This document shows, in pieces, positions 8,571 through 17,299 of a stretch of DNA of 64,000 nucleotides (the stretch's first letter is position 1; each line of letters starts with the position of its first letter). Source of the DNA: Paraktedonobacter carboxidivorans (GTDB lineage: Bacteria > Chloroflexota > Ktedonobacteria > Ktedonobacterales > Ktedonobacteraceae). A program made the translations under genes and the position numbers. The notes under the pieces are model-generated. The model did no database searches. It had not been told where the DNA came from and was given only the letters and a program-made list of their open reading frames with translations. The stretch covers positions 24,676 to 88,675 of the forward strand of contig JBEVTI010000021.1 of assembly GCA_041156125.1 (NCBI GenBank), read 5' to 3'.

Positions 8571-9413
8571 ATGGCTTATGGCTGGAAAATTGACGGTGAC
8601 AAGAAGATTCACCTGGATGATTTTGATCCTGATTATACCGCAAAAGACCTTACAAAAGAAGAGGCGGCGGAAGATCTCAGCAAATTGGATACGGAACTCA
8701 GCGTCTTACAAGAAATGCTCGCGGCAGCTCATCAAAATAGTGTATTGCTACTGCTGCAGGGCACAGATACTAGCGGCAAGGATGGTACTATCCGCCATGT
8801 CCTCTCGCAGATCAATCCTCAAGGCTGTCGAGTCCAGAGCTTTAAAGAGCCCACCTCGGAGGAACTGGATCATGATTTTCTCTGGCGGATTCACCAGGCA
8901 GTTCCCGGTAAGGGGATACTGGGCGTGTTTAATCGCTCTCACTATGAGGATGTTCTTGTTACACGCGTTAACCATCTCGTTTCTGAGGACACCTGGCAAC
9001 GTCGTTATCACGAGATCAATCATTTCGAGAAGCTTCTGGCAGAGAATGGGACACTGCTGCTGAAATTCTTTTTGCATATCAGTTCGCAAGAACAAGAGCA
9101 ACGCCTGCTGGCACGTGAAAAAGATCTAAATAAAGCCTGGAAACTCTCCGTCTCCGATTGGGAGAATCGTGCTTCCTGGCATGCCTATCAGGAGGCCTAC
9201 GAAGATATGCTGAACAAATGCAGCAAACCCTGGGCACCCTGGTATATTGTGCCTGCCAATCATAAATGGTTTCGTAATCTGGCTATTGCTCATACCCTGG
9301 TTGAGACGTTGCGCCCATATAAAAGTGCCTGGGAGCAAGAACTTCAAGAGCGTGGTAAGCAAGCATTGGCCGCGTTGCAGCGCTTTTCTCACCCTGAAAC
9401 GCCGAAAGATTAA
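8571..9413 (+). CDS. ppk2: Polyphosphate kinase 2 family protein
   Basis: A 280-residue PPK2 enzyme that moves phosphate between polyphosphate and nucleotides in the cytoplasm. Walker A is GTDTSGKDGTIRHVL (around 64-78), the Walker B/lid region has GVFNRSHYEDVL with the conserved NRSHYED, and WENRASWHAYQEAYEDM and the terminal WYIVPANHKWFRNLAIA are PPK2 hallmarks. The length matches class III or the short single-domain PPK2s. The ATG at 8571 has AAGGAGG ten bases upstream. The MFS exporter gene follows after 18 bases, so the two may be cotranscribed. NMP versus NDP preference is not determined. Confidence 0.92.
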   Translation: MAYGWKIDGDKKIHLDDFDPDYTAKDLTKEEAAEDLSKLDTELSVLQEMLAAAHQNSVLLLLQGTDTSGKDGTIRHVLSQINPQGCRVQSFKEPTSEELDHDFLWRIHQAVPGKGILGVFNRSHYEDVLVTRVNHLVSEDTWQRRYHEINHFEKLLAENGTLLLKFFLHISSQEQEQRLLAREKDLNKAWKLSVSDWENRASWHAYQEAYEDMLNKCSKPWAPWYIVPANHKWFRNLAIAHTLVETLRPYKSAWEQELQERGKQALAALQRFSHPETPKD

Positions 9414-9431
9414 AAAGGAATTTATCATTTT

Positions 9432-10682
9432 ATGTCAGAAGTGACAAAACCAGTCTTAGCGGTGGGAGAGCAAGAGCCTCTCACGCGCATTAACCCTCGT
9501 ATCATCCTGCTTGCTCTGGGCATGTTTGCTCTGGGAACGGATGCCTTTGTCGTCGCTGGCGTACTTCCTATTATCGCGAAAGAGTTGACAGTCAGCGAGG
9601 GGCTGACAGGTCAATTGATTACTGCTTTCTCGTTGACCTATGGTCTGGGAGCGCCCTTGCTAGCGGCTCTGACACATCGTTGGCCACGCAACCGCGTCCT
9701 GATTGGTTCACTTGGTCTGCTTGCTCTGGCCAATCTTGCTTCAGCTCTCTCCCCATCGTTTCCGCTCCTATTGATTACGCGTATCCTGGCTGGCTGTTTC
9801 GCCGCCACCTATGCTCCCCTGGCTTACGCGGCGGGTATTTCGCTGGCTCCCCCCGCCAAACGAGGCCAGGCATTGGGGCTGGTGGTCATCGGGTTAACCG
9901 TTGCGACTGTCCTGGGCGCGCCGCTTGGGACATGGATTGGCGAGCACTTTGGTTGGAGATTTTCGTTTCTCACGGTCACAGCATTGGCGGCCACAGCATT
10001 TCTTTTGCTCGTTCTTTGTAAACTTCCCAAAGCCGCCGAAATTGCACCTCTTTCGCTGAAAGAGCGGCTGAGACCGATTACCCAGGCGAGCGTAGTGCTG
10101 ACCCTCTTACCTGCTCTACTGTGGAATATCGGCGTCTATGTTATGTATACCTATATTGCCTTATTTCTACAACAACAGCTACACATCTCGGATGTAAGCG
10201 CGCTGCTTGCCATCTTTGGCCTGGGAATTGTTCTCGGCAATTGGATGGGCGGGCTGCTGGCAGATCGTTTTGGTCCACAACGGATTGTGCTTGTCTTTCT
10301 GATTACATTGACGATCATACAAGTGGCACTCCCGCTAGCTACGACAATTATCAGTGGAGCTATCCTTCTCTTGCTTTGGAGTACAAGTTGTGCTTTGCTT
10401 TTTATCCCACAGCAACAGCGTTTGTTAAACGCCGCGCCTGAGCATACCAACGTTATTCTGGCGCTTAATAATTCGGCCCTCTATCTAGGAATTGCTGGAG
10501 GCGCCGCTGTGGGGGGTCTGGCTCTGCGTTTCTTGGCGGTGCCGCAGTTAGCCTGGGTAGGAGCAATCAGTATTCTCATTGCGCTGGCACTCGTTATTAT
10601 CAACCGCCGTCCAGGCCGCGCACCAACACAAACAGAGGTGGTATCCCGCCGCGATCAGCAGACAAGTTACATTCTTGAGTAA
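9432..10682 (+). CDS. MFS transporter, DHA1-type exporter
   Basis: A 416-residue membrane protein with about twelve hydrophobic helices. The N-terminal LLALGMFALGTDAFVVAGVLPIIAKEL and the loop HRWPRNRVLIGSL between helices 2 and 3 are typical of the DHA1 drug and sugar efflux group (AraJ/YdhP/Cml relatives). APPAKRGQALGLVVIGLTVATVLGAPLGTW is the conserved helix 5 motif C region (G-x-x-x-G-P/A-x-x-G), characteristic of antiporters. It would export small molecules driven by protons. It lies directly behind ppk2 and ends before a bidirectional hairpin. Substrate unknown. Confidence 0.87.
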   Translation: MSEVTKPVLAVGEQEPLTRINPRIILLALGMFALGTDAFVVAGVLPIIAKELTVSEGLTGQLITAFSLTYGLGAPLLAALTHRWPRNRVLIGSLGLLALANLASALSPSFPLLLITRILAGCFAATYAPLAYAAGISLAPPAKRGQALGLVVIGLTVATVLGAPLGTWIGEHFGWRFSFLTVTALAATAFLLLVLCKLPKAAEIAPLSLKERLRPITQASVVLTLLPALLWNIGVYVMYTYIALFLQQQLHISDVSALLAIFGLGIVLGNWMGGLLADRFGPQRIVLVFLITLTIIQVALPLATTIISGAILLLLWSTSCALLFIPQQQRLLNAAPEHTNVILALNNSALYLGIAGGAAVGGLALRFLAVPQLAWVGAISILIALALVIINRRPGRAPTQTEVVSRRDQQTSYILE

Positions 10683-10755
10683 TCCACTTCATGTGAATAC
10701 TTCCTACGTCTGGCAAAAGGCAAGGCTACGGGGATCGCTTTTATCTATGCCGTAG

Positions 10756-10784
10756 AACTGCTGAGATTTCTGATCTCAGCAGTT
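10756..10784. terminator. Bidirectional hairpin between convergent genes
   Basis: AACTGCTGAGAT at 10756-10767 pairs perfectly with ATCTCAGCAGTT at 10773-10784 across a five-base loop. It lies between the end of the MFS gene and the end of the oppositely oriented hypothetical gene, and the tail toward the latter is moderately T-rich on the + strand. Confidence 0.6.
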
Positions 10785-10792
10785 GTGATGCT

Positions 10793-11125
10793 TTATCCTG
10801 CTGGCTGCTTTTCCAGGATTTGCCAGTCATCACTCTCAGGAGTCAGGAGGTGCTGATATATTGTTGGTAAACAGTTCACAAGGCGTTCCAGGGCCGCGAG
10901 GTTCTGGCCAGCCACGATCCAGGAGCCATCTACATCTCTGAGAACTCCGTTCAGATAGCGAACTCCTCCGTTGCCGTGGTCGGCAAGCATCCAGCCGCGC
11001 TTGATGCGGTACTGCACCAGGACACGAAGCCTGTGGGCATCCAATTCCACTACCATGCGTTGCGCACCAACGATACGAAAGACCCTGGCCTCCTGACCTG
11101 ATTCAACCACCTGAGCAAGCTTCAA
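10793..11125 (-). CDS. Hypothetical protein, 110 residues
   Basis: I do not recognise this protein. It is 110 residues, soluble, with no cysteines other than one near the middle and no signal or membrane segment. It reads as alternating short strands (RVFRIVGAQRMVVELD, RVLVQYRIKRGWMLAD) followed by a helix (ALERLVNCLPTIYQHLL). The TTG start at 11125 has AAGGAGG ten bases upstream, which is good evidence that it is expressed. It stands alone, converging on the MFS gene through a hairpin. Confidence 0.55.
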   Translation of the reverse strand: MKLAQVVESGQEARVFRIVGAQRMVVELDAHRLRVLVQYRIKRGWMLADHGNGGVRYLNGVLRDVDGSWIVAGQNLAALERLVNCLPTIYQHLLTPESDDWQILEKQPAG

Positions 11126-11427
11126 GGCTCAGGAACCTCCTTCTCCAGGGAAATATAGGGGCATGATCTCTTCAGTCAAAGAAACACCTATGCTTCATGG
11201 AAGGTGGCCAGACAAAAGCGCGGTAGACGTACCTGCTGAGCCTTCTTGACTTCTTTAGACGATTGTCACCGCCAGGACGATGAAGCGAATTTGTAAACTG
11301 GTGGTGACTTTTACTCATTAATTGAGTAATCATTAATTGAGTATACGCAAAAAGGAGAGCTTCGTCAAGGTAATCAGCAAAAAGCCGCGGTATGCTTTGT
11401 ATTGGGGCTGCTTAATTATATTCTTAT
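11126..11427. other. Intergenic region with a repeated AT-rich motif
   Basis: These 300 bases hold no convincing gene. CATTAATTGAGTA occurs twice, 15 bases apart (11316-11328 and 11331-11343). The first copy lies inside the near-palindrome ACTCATTAATTGAGT (11313-11327), so a protein-binding site is plausible. It is followed by AAAAAGGAGAG, which looks like a ribosome site, but no ATG, GTG or TTG is suitably placed after it. Confidence 0.35.
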
Positions 11428-12274
11428 TTATCTATTCAAAAGGCCCAGACGCTCTGCTGTTGGCGTGTCCAGGATGATATCTCGCCAGCCTTCAGGACTC
11501 ACATCGGTAAAAGTGCCCAGGCTAGCCTGTATATGTTGCAAATTAGCGCCGGCAAAAATGGCGTTGGTCAAGACAGCGCCATCCAGATTTGCTCCTATGA
11601 GTAGAGCTTCAGTACAATTGGCGGCTCGCAGATAGGCCCCCGCGAGATTAGTCAGCACCAGATTAGCCTGCGTCAGATTGGTCTTATTCAGATTGGCCTC
11701 GCTGAGGTCCGCGTGCCGCAGATTTGCCAGGCTTAAATTAGCCCGACGGAGATCAGTCTTGTTAAGATAGGCATGAAATAGAGAGAGAGGCGCGCGTTAG
11801 ATTCGCTCCGCTCAAATTGGCGCGGCTCAAGTCTGCGCCAACCAGGTCGGCCTTGCTCAGATTAGCCCCTACCAGATCCGCCCCCACCAGGTTGGTCTTG
11901 CTCAAATCCGCCCCGCTCAGGTTGACGCCGGCCAGATCAGTTCCGTGCAGATCGCTGGCGCGCAGATTGGTTCCACGCAGATTCGCTCCACGCAGATTGA
12001 CTCCAATCAACAGAGCCTTGCTCAGATTGGCGCAACTCAGGTTCGCTCCGCTAAGGTTCGCTTTGTGTAAATATGCACCATATAAATATGTTTTACTGAG
12101 ATTAGCCGCGCTGAGATCGGCCTCGCGGATACTACCTCCACTTAAATCGCTCCTACTCAGGTCAGTCCGACTGAGGTTCGCGCCATCCAGCATAGGCACG
12201 CGCTCTTCCTTCTGGGCTCTAACAATCTCGCGCAGGGCTTCGTCTCGCGTTAACTCATAAACTTGATCGGCCAA
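11428..12274 (-). pseudogene. Pentapeptide-repeat protein split by a dinucleotide-tract frameshift
   Basis: The 5' frame (12274 to 11762) encodes 170 residues: an N-terminal helix and about 26 pentapeptide repeats of the A(N/D)Lxx type, which form a right-handed quadrilateral beta-helix. It ends abruptly in ASLSISCLS. The repeats resume in another frame from about 11795 (AYLNK TDLRR ANLSL ANLRH ADLSE) and run to 11428, ending in a non-repeat tail DVSPEGWRDIILDTP. The switch is at the TC tract seen as AGAGAGAGAG at 11780-11789 on the + strand. Removing four bases there restores perfect five-residue register. The start is TTG with AAGG upstream. It is probably cotranscribed with the DUF4388 gene 33 bases ahead. 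Function unknown. Confidence 0.75.
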
Positions 12275-12307
12275 TGATATACCTTGCCTTTCAAACTCAA
12301 AAAGCGC

Positions 12308-12925
12308 CTATTCCGACGCTAGCCGAATAATCCCAAGCCTCGCAAGGTCAGTTAACATCTCGTATATCTCTGGCTCTTCCTTGCTAATAAGTGGAGCAAG
12401 ATTAGCGATGGAGCGTTGCCCATCAAGCAGTAGATACAGATGCCTATGGATTCTTGAAAGTCCCGCCTGTTTGATGCGAGTCATGGCCTCGATCAATTTG
12501 ACAGTGGTGACGGCCACTCCGCTAGCAGGCTCTGGCAAATGCCGAGGTTTCAACGGAACCGTATTCACGCCTCCGGCTTTTCCATGGATCGCTGATCCAT
12601 GGTTGGAAAAGGACGATAAAGGAGGAGGAGTATCCGGGGCTTTCTTCTCAGATGCAGCAAAGGTAAAAAGAAAATGCGCCTGTCTCCAGGTGCTTAACCA
12701 GTTAAGAGCATCTGAGCCGCTTCTTCTCTCCACACGCGCCTGCGCGACCTGTCCCTGGATAAAAATAAGTATACCTTCTTCAGCGGCGAGACCTTCGCCC
12801 CTTCTGACTCTTAGTTGACCGCTCCGCCGGGCCATTTTGATGCTGGTAATAATATCTATCAGGCAATCCGTCGTTACCTCACCTTGCTCGGCCACCAGTT
12901 TACTCTCCCTCAAGCCAACTCCCAT
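12308..12925 (-). CDS. DUF4388 (PATAN-like) domain protein
   Basis: A 205-residue protein. Residues 20-100 fit the DUF4388 pattern: IDIITSIKMARRSGQLRVRR, a strand GILIFIQGQVAQARV, and LNWLSTWRQAHFLF. This domain is common in gliding or signalling bacteria, often attached to response regulators. A proline-rich linker leads to a C-terminal 70-residue segment (IHRHLYLLLDGQRSIANLAPLI then EIYEMLTDLARLGIIRL) that looks like a winged helix, a typical partner. The pentapeptide gene follows 33 bases downstream on the same strand, suggesting a two-gene signalling or assembly unit. The start codon is uncertain. Confidence 0.75.
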   Translation of the reverse strand: MGVGLRESKLVAEQGEVTTDCLIDIITSIKMARRSGQLRVRRGEGLAAEEGILIFIQGQVAQARVERRSGSDALNWLSTWRQAHFLFTFAASEKKAPDTPPPLSSFSNHGSAIHGKAGGVNTVPLKPRHLPEPASGVAVTTVKLIEAMTRIKQAGLSRIHRHLYLLLDGQRSIANLAPLISKEEPEIYEMLTDLARLGIIRLASE

Positions 12926-13098
12926 CCTTTGAATGCCCGATGTTCTATTGCTAAGCCATGCTCAATAAAGTGCTTTAGGCTTCACGCTTCTTTTCCTGTC
13001 GCGTCTAAATATAGCACTAGCCATCCCCTGATGGCGATGATTACTCTTTTCTGCTATGACTTTTTGGCTATATAATTTTCGCTACAAGCCCTACCAGG

Positions 13099-14016
13099 CT
13101 ATACGATCTCTTCAAGTAGCGCGGGACCATACGCCTTTAACCAGGCAACTAAATCAGGGGGCAAAGGGGAAACAAAGGTGCGCGAGCGATTGGTGGGATA
13201 GTCACGCAGGGTCAAACTGGCGGCATGCAAGAACTGACGGGCAAGTTGAGAGCCGGGACTGGCGGGATCAGCGGGCAAGGCGTAGGTAGTATCGCCGACC
13301 AGGGCATAGCCAAGCGCGGCCATGTGCGCGCGAATCTGGTGTGTGCGCCCGGTCACTGGCCGCGCCTCGACAAGCACGTAGTCATCCCACACGGCCAGCA
13401 CATGTACACGAGTCTGCGCTACCTGCCCATCTGGTCCAACAATACAGCGACGACGCTCGGCTGGATCGCGCTGGAGAGGTCCATCCAGCAATAACGTAGC
13501 GCCGCGCCGGGATGTGAGATCCAGCGGCTGATCCAGGCGTTCGCCGGTCGCGAGCAGGACCACGCTAAAGGGAGCGCGTGGCAAAGCCCAGACGGGCGAG
13601 CCGCGCCGAGCGACGGCCAGATAACGCTTAACGATCGTGTGCGCGCTAAACTGGCGCGCGATATGCTGACAGGCCAGCGCGGTGCGAGCCAGCGCCAGCG
13701 CGCCGGAGGTGTCCTTATCCAGACGATGCAGCAATACCGGTCGCTCCAGCCAGCCTTGCTCGCGCCAGATCTTCGCCAGGCGCTTCTCGCGCAGCATCAA
13801 GCGCACATCATCTGGTGCATGCTCCCAACCTGGTTCATCCACTATAGCAGGCGGGGACCAGCCATCGCTTCCCTGGCGCGCCAGATCCTCACGCAGAAGA
13901 TCCCATAACGTCCCATCCGCGTGTTTATAGGTAGGATGTACAACCAGCCCGGCAGGCTTGTCCACTATTAAAAGATGATGATCCTGATACAGAATCGCTA
14001 TACTGCTCCGCTCCAT
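13099..14016 (-). CDS. RluA-family pseudouridine synthase
   Basis: A pseudouridine synthase of about 305 residues that would isomerise specific uridines in rRNA or tRNA. It starts with ILYQDHHLLIVDKPAGLVVHP, the standard RluA opening, and carries the catalytic motif HRLDKDTSGALALAR, whose aspartate is the nucleophile. VEARPVTGRTHQIRAHMAALGYALVGDTTY is the second conserved block. There is no S4 domain at the N-terminus. The frame is open to 14070, but the ATG at 14016 begins at the family's usual point; neither has a strong ribosome site. An insert of about 40 residues between the two N-terminal blocks is unusual. It is transcribed divergently from the PAC2 gene. Confidence 0.87.
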   Translation of the reverse strand: MERSSIAILYQDHHLLIVDKPAGLVVHPTYKHADGTLWDLLREDLARQGSDGWSPPAIVDEPGWEHAPDDVRLMLREKRLAKIWREQGWLERPVLLHRLDKDTSGALALARTALACQHIARQFSAHTIVKRYLAVARRGSPVWALPRAPFSVVLLATGERLDQPLDLTSRRGATLLLDGPLQRDPAERRRCIVGPDGQVAQTRVHVLAVWDDYVLVEARPVTGRTHQIRAHMAALGYALVGDTTYALPADPASPGSQLARQFLHAASLTLRDYPTNRSRTFVSPLPPDLVAWLKAYGPALLEEIV

Positions 14017-14169
14017 GCCGCCAGTATAGAAGGGCCAGCAGCGATAGTCAAGTGCTGATGCCGCTGACATTTGACGTGACCGCTCCCCCTTTTCATCCGT
14101 GATAAAATAGGATCAATCCTGGCTAAATCGCCTTTGCCCATGATCCGGCATATGTTGAGGTAGACACGC

Positions 14170-15156
14170 ATGACATTTATTGAATACTCACAAGAACTGG
14201 AACTGCATAGTCCCGTTCTGGTCGCGGCGTTCGGCGGATGGAATGATGCCGCTGATGCTGCGACTACTGCGCTTAAATTTTTAATCGAGCGCTGGAAACC
14301 CCAGCGCTTTGCGGATATAGACGGTGAGGAATTCTTCTTATACACTGAGACTCGACCCACAGTTCAGTTTACCAAAGGTCAACTGCGCAAGCTGGTCTGG
14401 CCTGGAGGACGCTTCTTCGCCCATACTGGCGATCCGAAGCTGGATCATGATATTGTGCTTTATCTGGGACCAGAGCCGCAGTTGCGCTGGAAGACCTTCG
14501 CGCGCGAGTTTCTGGGGGTCTGCAAACATCTGAATATTTCTGAAGTATTGCTCTTAGGCGCGTTCCTGGCGAATATTCCTCATTCGGCTACTGTGCCAAT
14601 CACTGGCTCAGCTTCCACTCCCGATATGATTGAGCGCCTGGGCGAGTTGGATGTGCGCGATTCGCGTTACGAAGGCCCAACGGGTATGGTCGGGGTAATC
14701 CAGGAAACGCTCAATCAGGCTGGTATCGCAACTGCGAGCCTGTGGGCTGCCGCGCCCCATTACCTCGCCGCGACTCCAAATATTAAGGTTACTGCTGCTC
14801 TGCTCACCTACATGAACACCTTCTTGAATGTCGATCTGGATCTACAAGAGATTCAGTCAGACGCCTTGCGCTTTGAAGAACAAATAACCATCCTCGTCGA
14901 ACGTGATCCTGAAGCACGCGAATATGTGCGCAAACTGGAGAAACAGATCATAGAGGAGGAGGAAAAAGAGGCGGAGGAAGAGGAAAAAGAGGACGATGAT
15001 GAGGATGATGATAACGATATGGTCATCCATCCAGACCGCGTGGCTGGCACCGGCCCACTACCAAGCGCCGATTCGCTGATCCGCAGCGTAGAAGAATTGC
15101 TGCGCCAACAACGCGAACAACAACAACAAGATTTTGATGAGGATGAAGATAACTAA
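14170..15156 (+). CDS. PAC2-family protein with acidic tail
   Basis: A 328-residue member of the PAC2 (proteasome assembly chaperone 2) superfamily. The opening SPVLVAAFGGWNDAADAATTALKFL, the mid-protein LLGAFLANIPHSATVPITGSAS and the GMVGVIQETLNQAGIATASLWAAAPHYLAA block are characteristic. Bacterial members are found mostly in actinobacteria and Chloroflexota, and their role is not settled. After a coiled segment near residue 255 comes an uninterrupted run of Glu, Asp and Lys (about residues 258-285), then a Gln-rich end. The stop codon overlaps the ATG of the next gene (TAATG), so the two are translationally coupled. Confidence 0.85.
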   Translation: MTFIEYSQELELHSPVLVAAFGGWNDAADAATTALKFLIERWKPQRFADIDGEEFFLYTETRPTVQFTKGQLRKLVWPGGRFFAHTGDPKLDHDIVLYLGPEPQLRWKTFAREFLGVCKHLNISEVLLLGAFLANIPHSATVPITGSASTPDMIERLGELDVRDSRYEGPTGMVGVIQETLNQAGIATASLWAAAPHYLAATPNIKVTAALLTYMNTFLNVDLDLQEIQSDALRFEEQITILVERDPEAREYVRKLEKQIIEEEEKEAEEEEKEDDDEDDDNDMVIHPDRVAGTGPLPSADSLIRSVEELLRQQREQQQQDFDEDEDN

Positions 15157-16586
15157 TGACGAATGTGCCGTTGTATTCCCTGGAGGATGTACTCCATCCT
15201 CGCTCTGTCGCCATCCTGGGCGCCTCGCGCGCTTCACATAAATGGGGCCATGTCGCCGCTAAACAATTGATCGCCGGTGGGTTCCCCGGCGCTATTTATC
15301 TGATCAATCCAGCGGTACCCGAGGTGCTGGGCCGACGAACTTATGCCAGCCTGCGCGATGTACCCGAGCATGTAGACCTGGCGATTATCGCGACTTCTTT
15401 CAATTTTGTGGAGAGTTCGGTCGATGACTGCATTGCTAAAGGCGTGAAGGGGATTGTGATTATCACCGCGGGCTTTAGCGAGACTGGACCAGAGGGGCGC
15501 AAACGCGAGGAGGCTATGGTGGCGCGCTGTCGCGAGCAGGGGATTCGCGTGATTGGCAGCAACTGCATGGGTCTCTACGTCCATGGCTCCAAATTGAACG
15601 CGCTGGGCATGGTTTTTCCTTTACCTATCGGACCCATTGGGCTGGTTTCGCAAAGCGGCAATCTGGGCATGTATTTCTACGCTCAGGCCCACCTGGATGG
15701 TCTGGGCTTTAATACGTTTCTGAGCGTGGGCAATGCCGCCGATGTGCAACTGCCCGAGTATATTCAATACCTGGCCGATGATCCCGCAACCAGGGTCATC
15801 GCCTCCTATATCGAGGCTATCGATGAGGCTACGTTGCGCAATGTCACGCGCGAGATGCAGGCCCGCGGAACATACAAGCCGGTGGTGATCTTCTTGAGCG
15901 GCGCGACCGAGGTGGGCGTGCGGGCCTCGCTGGCGCACACGGGTACAATTTCACAGACGCGCCCGGATCACGATACCAGCCTGCTTGGCAGTGGCGTGGT
16001 GCGTGTGCTGCGTTCAGACGAGCTTTTCCCTGTGGCTCAGGCGCTGGCCACTCAGCCACCTACGCCCCAGGGCGGCACGCGCATCGCGATTGTCAGCGAC
16101 GGTGGTGGTAGCGGCGTGGCTAGCGGAGATGCCGCTGTGCGCGCGGGCCTGACTATCCCTATTCTGAGCGATGAGACCCAACAGGCACTGCGCAAACTCA
16201 TGCCTGCCCGCGCGACCTCTACCAATCCAATCGATGTCGCCGGCGCGGCTGATGAAGATCCGCTCTCCTTCGCGTGGCTCACTGAGGTCTGCCTGCGCGA
16301 TCCCGCGGTCGATGGAGTGCTCATCACTGGTCTGCTCGGTGGCTATCGCTGGCTACTCTCCGCGGACTTCGGTCCCCGCGAGGAAGCCGCGGCCCGCGAG
16401 CTGGGTCGCCTTGTGCGCGCCTATCAGAAGCCAGTGATTGTCCAGACTATCTACGCCCGCCACGACATTCCCGCGCTCAAAATCCTGCGCGCCGAAGGCG
16501 TACCCTGCTACGAATCTATCGAGATCTCTTGCCGCGCCATGGCCGCACTGGCGGAAATCGGCCAGTTTCTGGCCCAACCAGGATGA
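15156..16586 (+). CDS. ADP-forming acyl-CoA synthetase, alpha-type subunit
   Basis: A 476-residue protein with the CoA-binding Rossmann domain first (SVAILGASRASHKWGHVAAKQLIAGG, then IYLINPAVPEVLG) and two succinyl-CoA-ligase-like domains after it (GIVIITAGFSETG; GLVSQSGNLGMYF; later IAIVSDGGGSGVASGDA). SLAHTGTISQ near 258 corresponds to the loop with the mobile histidine. Such subunits make acetyl- or acyl-CoA with ATP/ADP together with an ATP-grasp beta subunit. No ATP-grasp gene is adjacent, so the partner is encoded elsewhere or this is a protein-acetylation or regulatory relative. It is coupled to the PAC2 gene by TAATG. Confidence 0.82.
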   Translation: MTNVPLYSLEDVLHPRSVAILGASRASHKWGHVAAKQLIAGGFPGAIYLINPAVPEVLGRRTYASLRDVPEHVDLAIIATSFNFVESSVDDCIAKGVKGIVIITAGFSETGPEGRKREEAMVARCREQGIRVIGSNCMGLYVHGSKLNALGMVFPLPIGPIGLVSQSGNLGMYFYAQAHLDGLGFNTFLSVGNAADVQLPEYIQYLADDPATRVIASYIEAIDEATLRNVTREMQARGTYKPVVIFLSGATEVGVRASLAHTGTISQTRPDHDTSLLGSGVVRVLRSDELFPVAQALATQPPTPQGGTRIAIVSDGGGSGVASGDAAVRAGLTIPILSDETQQALRKLMPARATSTNPIDVAGAADEDPLSFAWLTEVCLRDPAVDGVLITGLLGGYRWLLSADFGPREEAAARELGRLVRAYQKPVIVQTIYARHDIPALKILRAEGVPCYESIEISCRAMAALAEIGQFLAQPG

Positions 16587-16679
16587 ACTATCCCTGGCGC
16601 AATGCTATTTTAGAGTCAAGCAAAATCTCCTGCCACGCTGGCGGAGATTGGCCAGGAGTTGGCCAAGGAAGGTGAAGTT

Positions 16680-17249
16680 ATGTCAAGAGAGACATGGTTT
16701 AACACGTTCCCAGAGCTGAGCACGGCACGTCTGCACCTGCGCCAGATCCAGCTAGCGGATGCAGAAGATCTCTTCGCGACTTTCTCTGATGAAGAGGTCA
16801 TGGAGTTCTATGGCCATCTGCCTCATACCAGCGTCGAGGACTCCCGCAAACTGATTCGCCAGCAGCACCAGTGGTATGACCAGCACGAGGGGATGCGCTG
16901 GGGAATTACTCTTAAGGGCATAGATAAGGTTATCGGCTCATGTGGCTTTTATCTCTTCGATTGGCAATCGCGTCACGCCGAAACAGGCTATGAGCTCAAT
17001 CGCGCCTACTGGCGCCAGGGTCTCGTCAGCGAAGCCATGTCGGCTATCCTGACTTATGCCTTCACTGAACTTGACCTGGCGCGCATCGAGGCTGTCGTTG
17101 ACGATGGCAATGAGCGCTCTCAGGGTCTGCTACTCAAGCTGGGCTTTACTCACGAGGGCAGGCTGCGCAAACGCTTCTACTTCCGCGAACGCTTCTTTGA
17201 CGAGCACTTCTTTGGTCTGTTGAAAGATGAATGGCAGCCACGTTTATGA
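16680..17249 (+). CDS. GNAT N-acetyltransferase, RimJ/RimL type
   Basis: A 189-residue acetyltransferase using acetyl-CoA. It starts with LSTARLHLRQIQLADAEDLFATFSDEEVMEFYG, the RimJ/RimL pattern, and has the acetyl-CoA loop region around LNRAYWRQGLVSEAMSAIL (R-x-x-G-x-x-S/A). It ends with ARIEAVVDDGNERSQGLLLKLGF and EGRLRKRFYFRERFFDEHFFGLLKDEW, both standard. AAGGAAGGTGA precedes the ATG at 16680. The leader upstream contains a partial copy of the 3' end of the preceding gene. The substrate could be a ribosomal protein N-terminus or an antibiotic. Confidence 0.87.
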   Translation: MSRETWFNTFPELSTARLHLRQIQLADAEDLFATFSDEEVMEFYGHLPHTSVEDSRKLIRQQHQWYDQHEGMRWGITLKGIDKVIGSCGFYLFDWQSRHAETGYELNRAYWRQGLVSEAMSAILTYAFTELDLARIEAVVDDGNERSQGLLLKLGFTHEGRLRKRFYFRERFFDEHFFGLLKDEWQPRL

Positions 17250-17299
17250 CCGCATACGCAGAAAGGTCGAGAGAATGAGCAAAAACAGAAAAGAGCATT

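Noticed and set aside
11402..11635. Basic + strand frames opposite the pentapeptide gene (also 11817-12260)
   Set aside because: They are the antisense of regular A(N/D)Lxx repeats, which always give long open, Arg/Leu/Pro-rich shadow frames.
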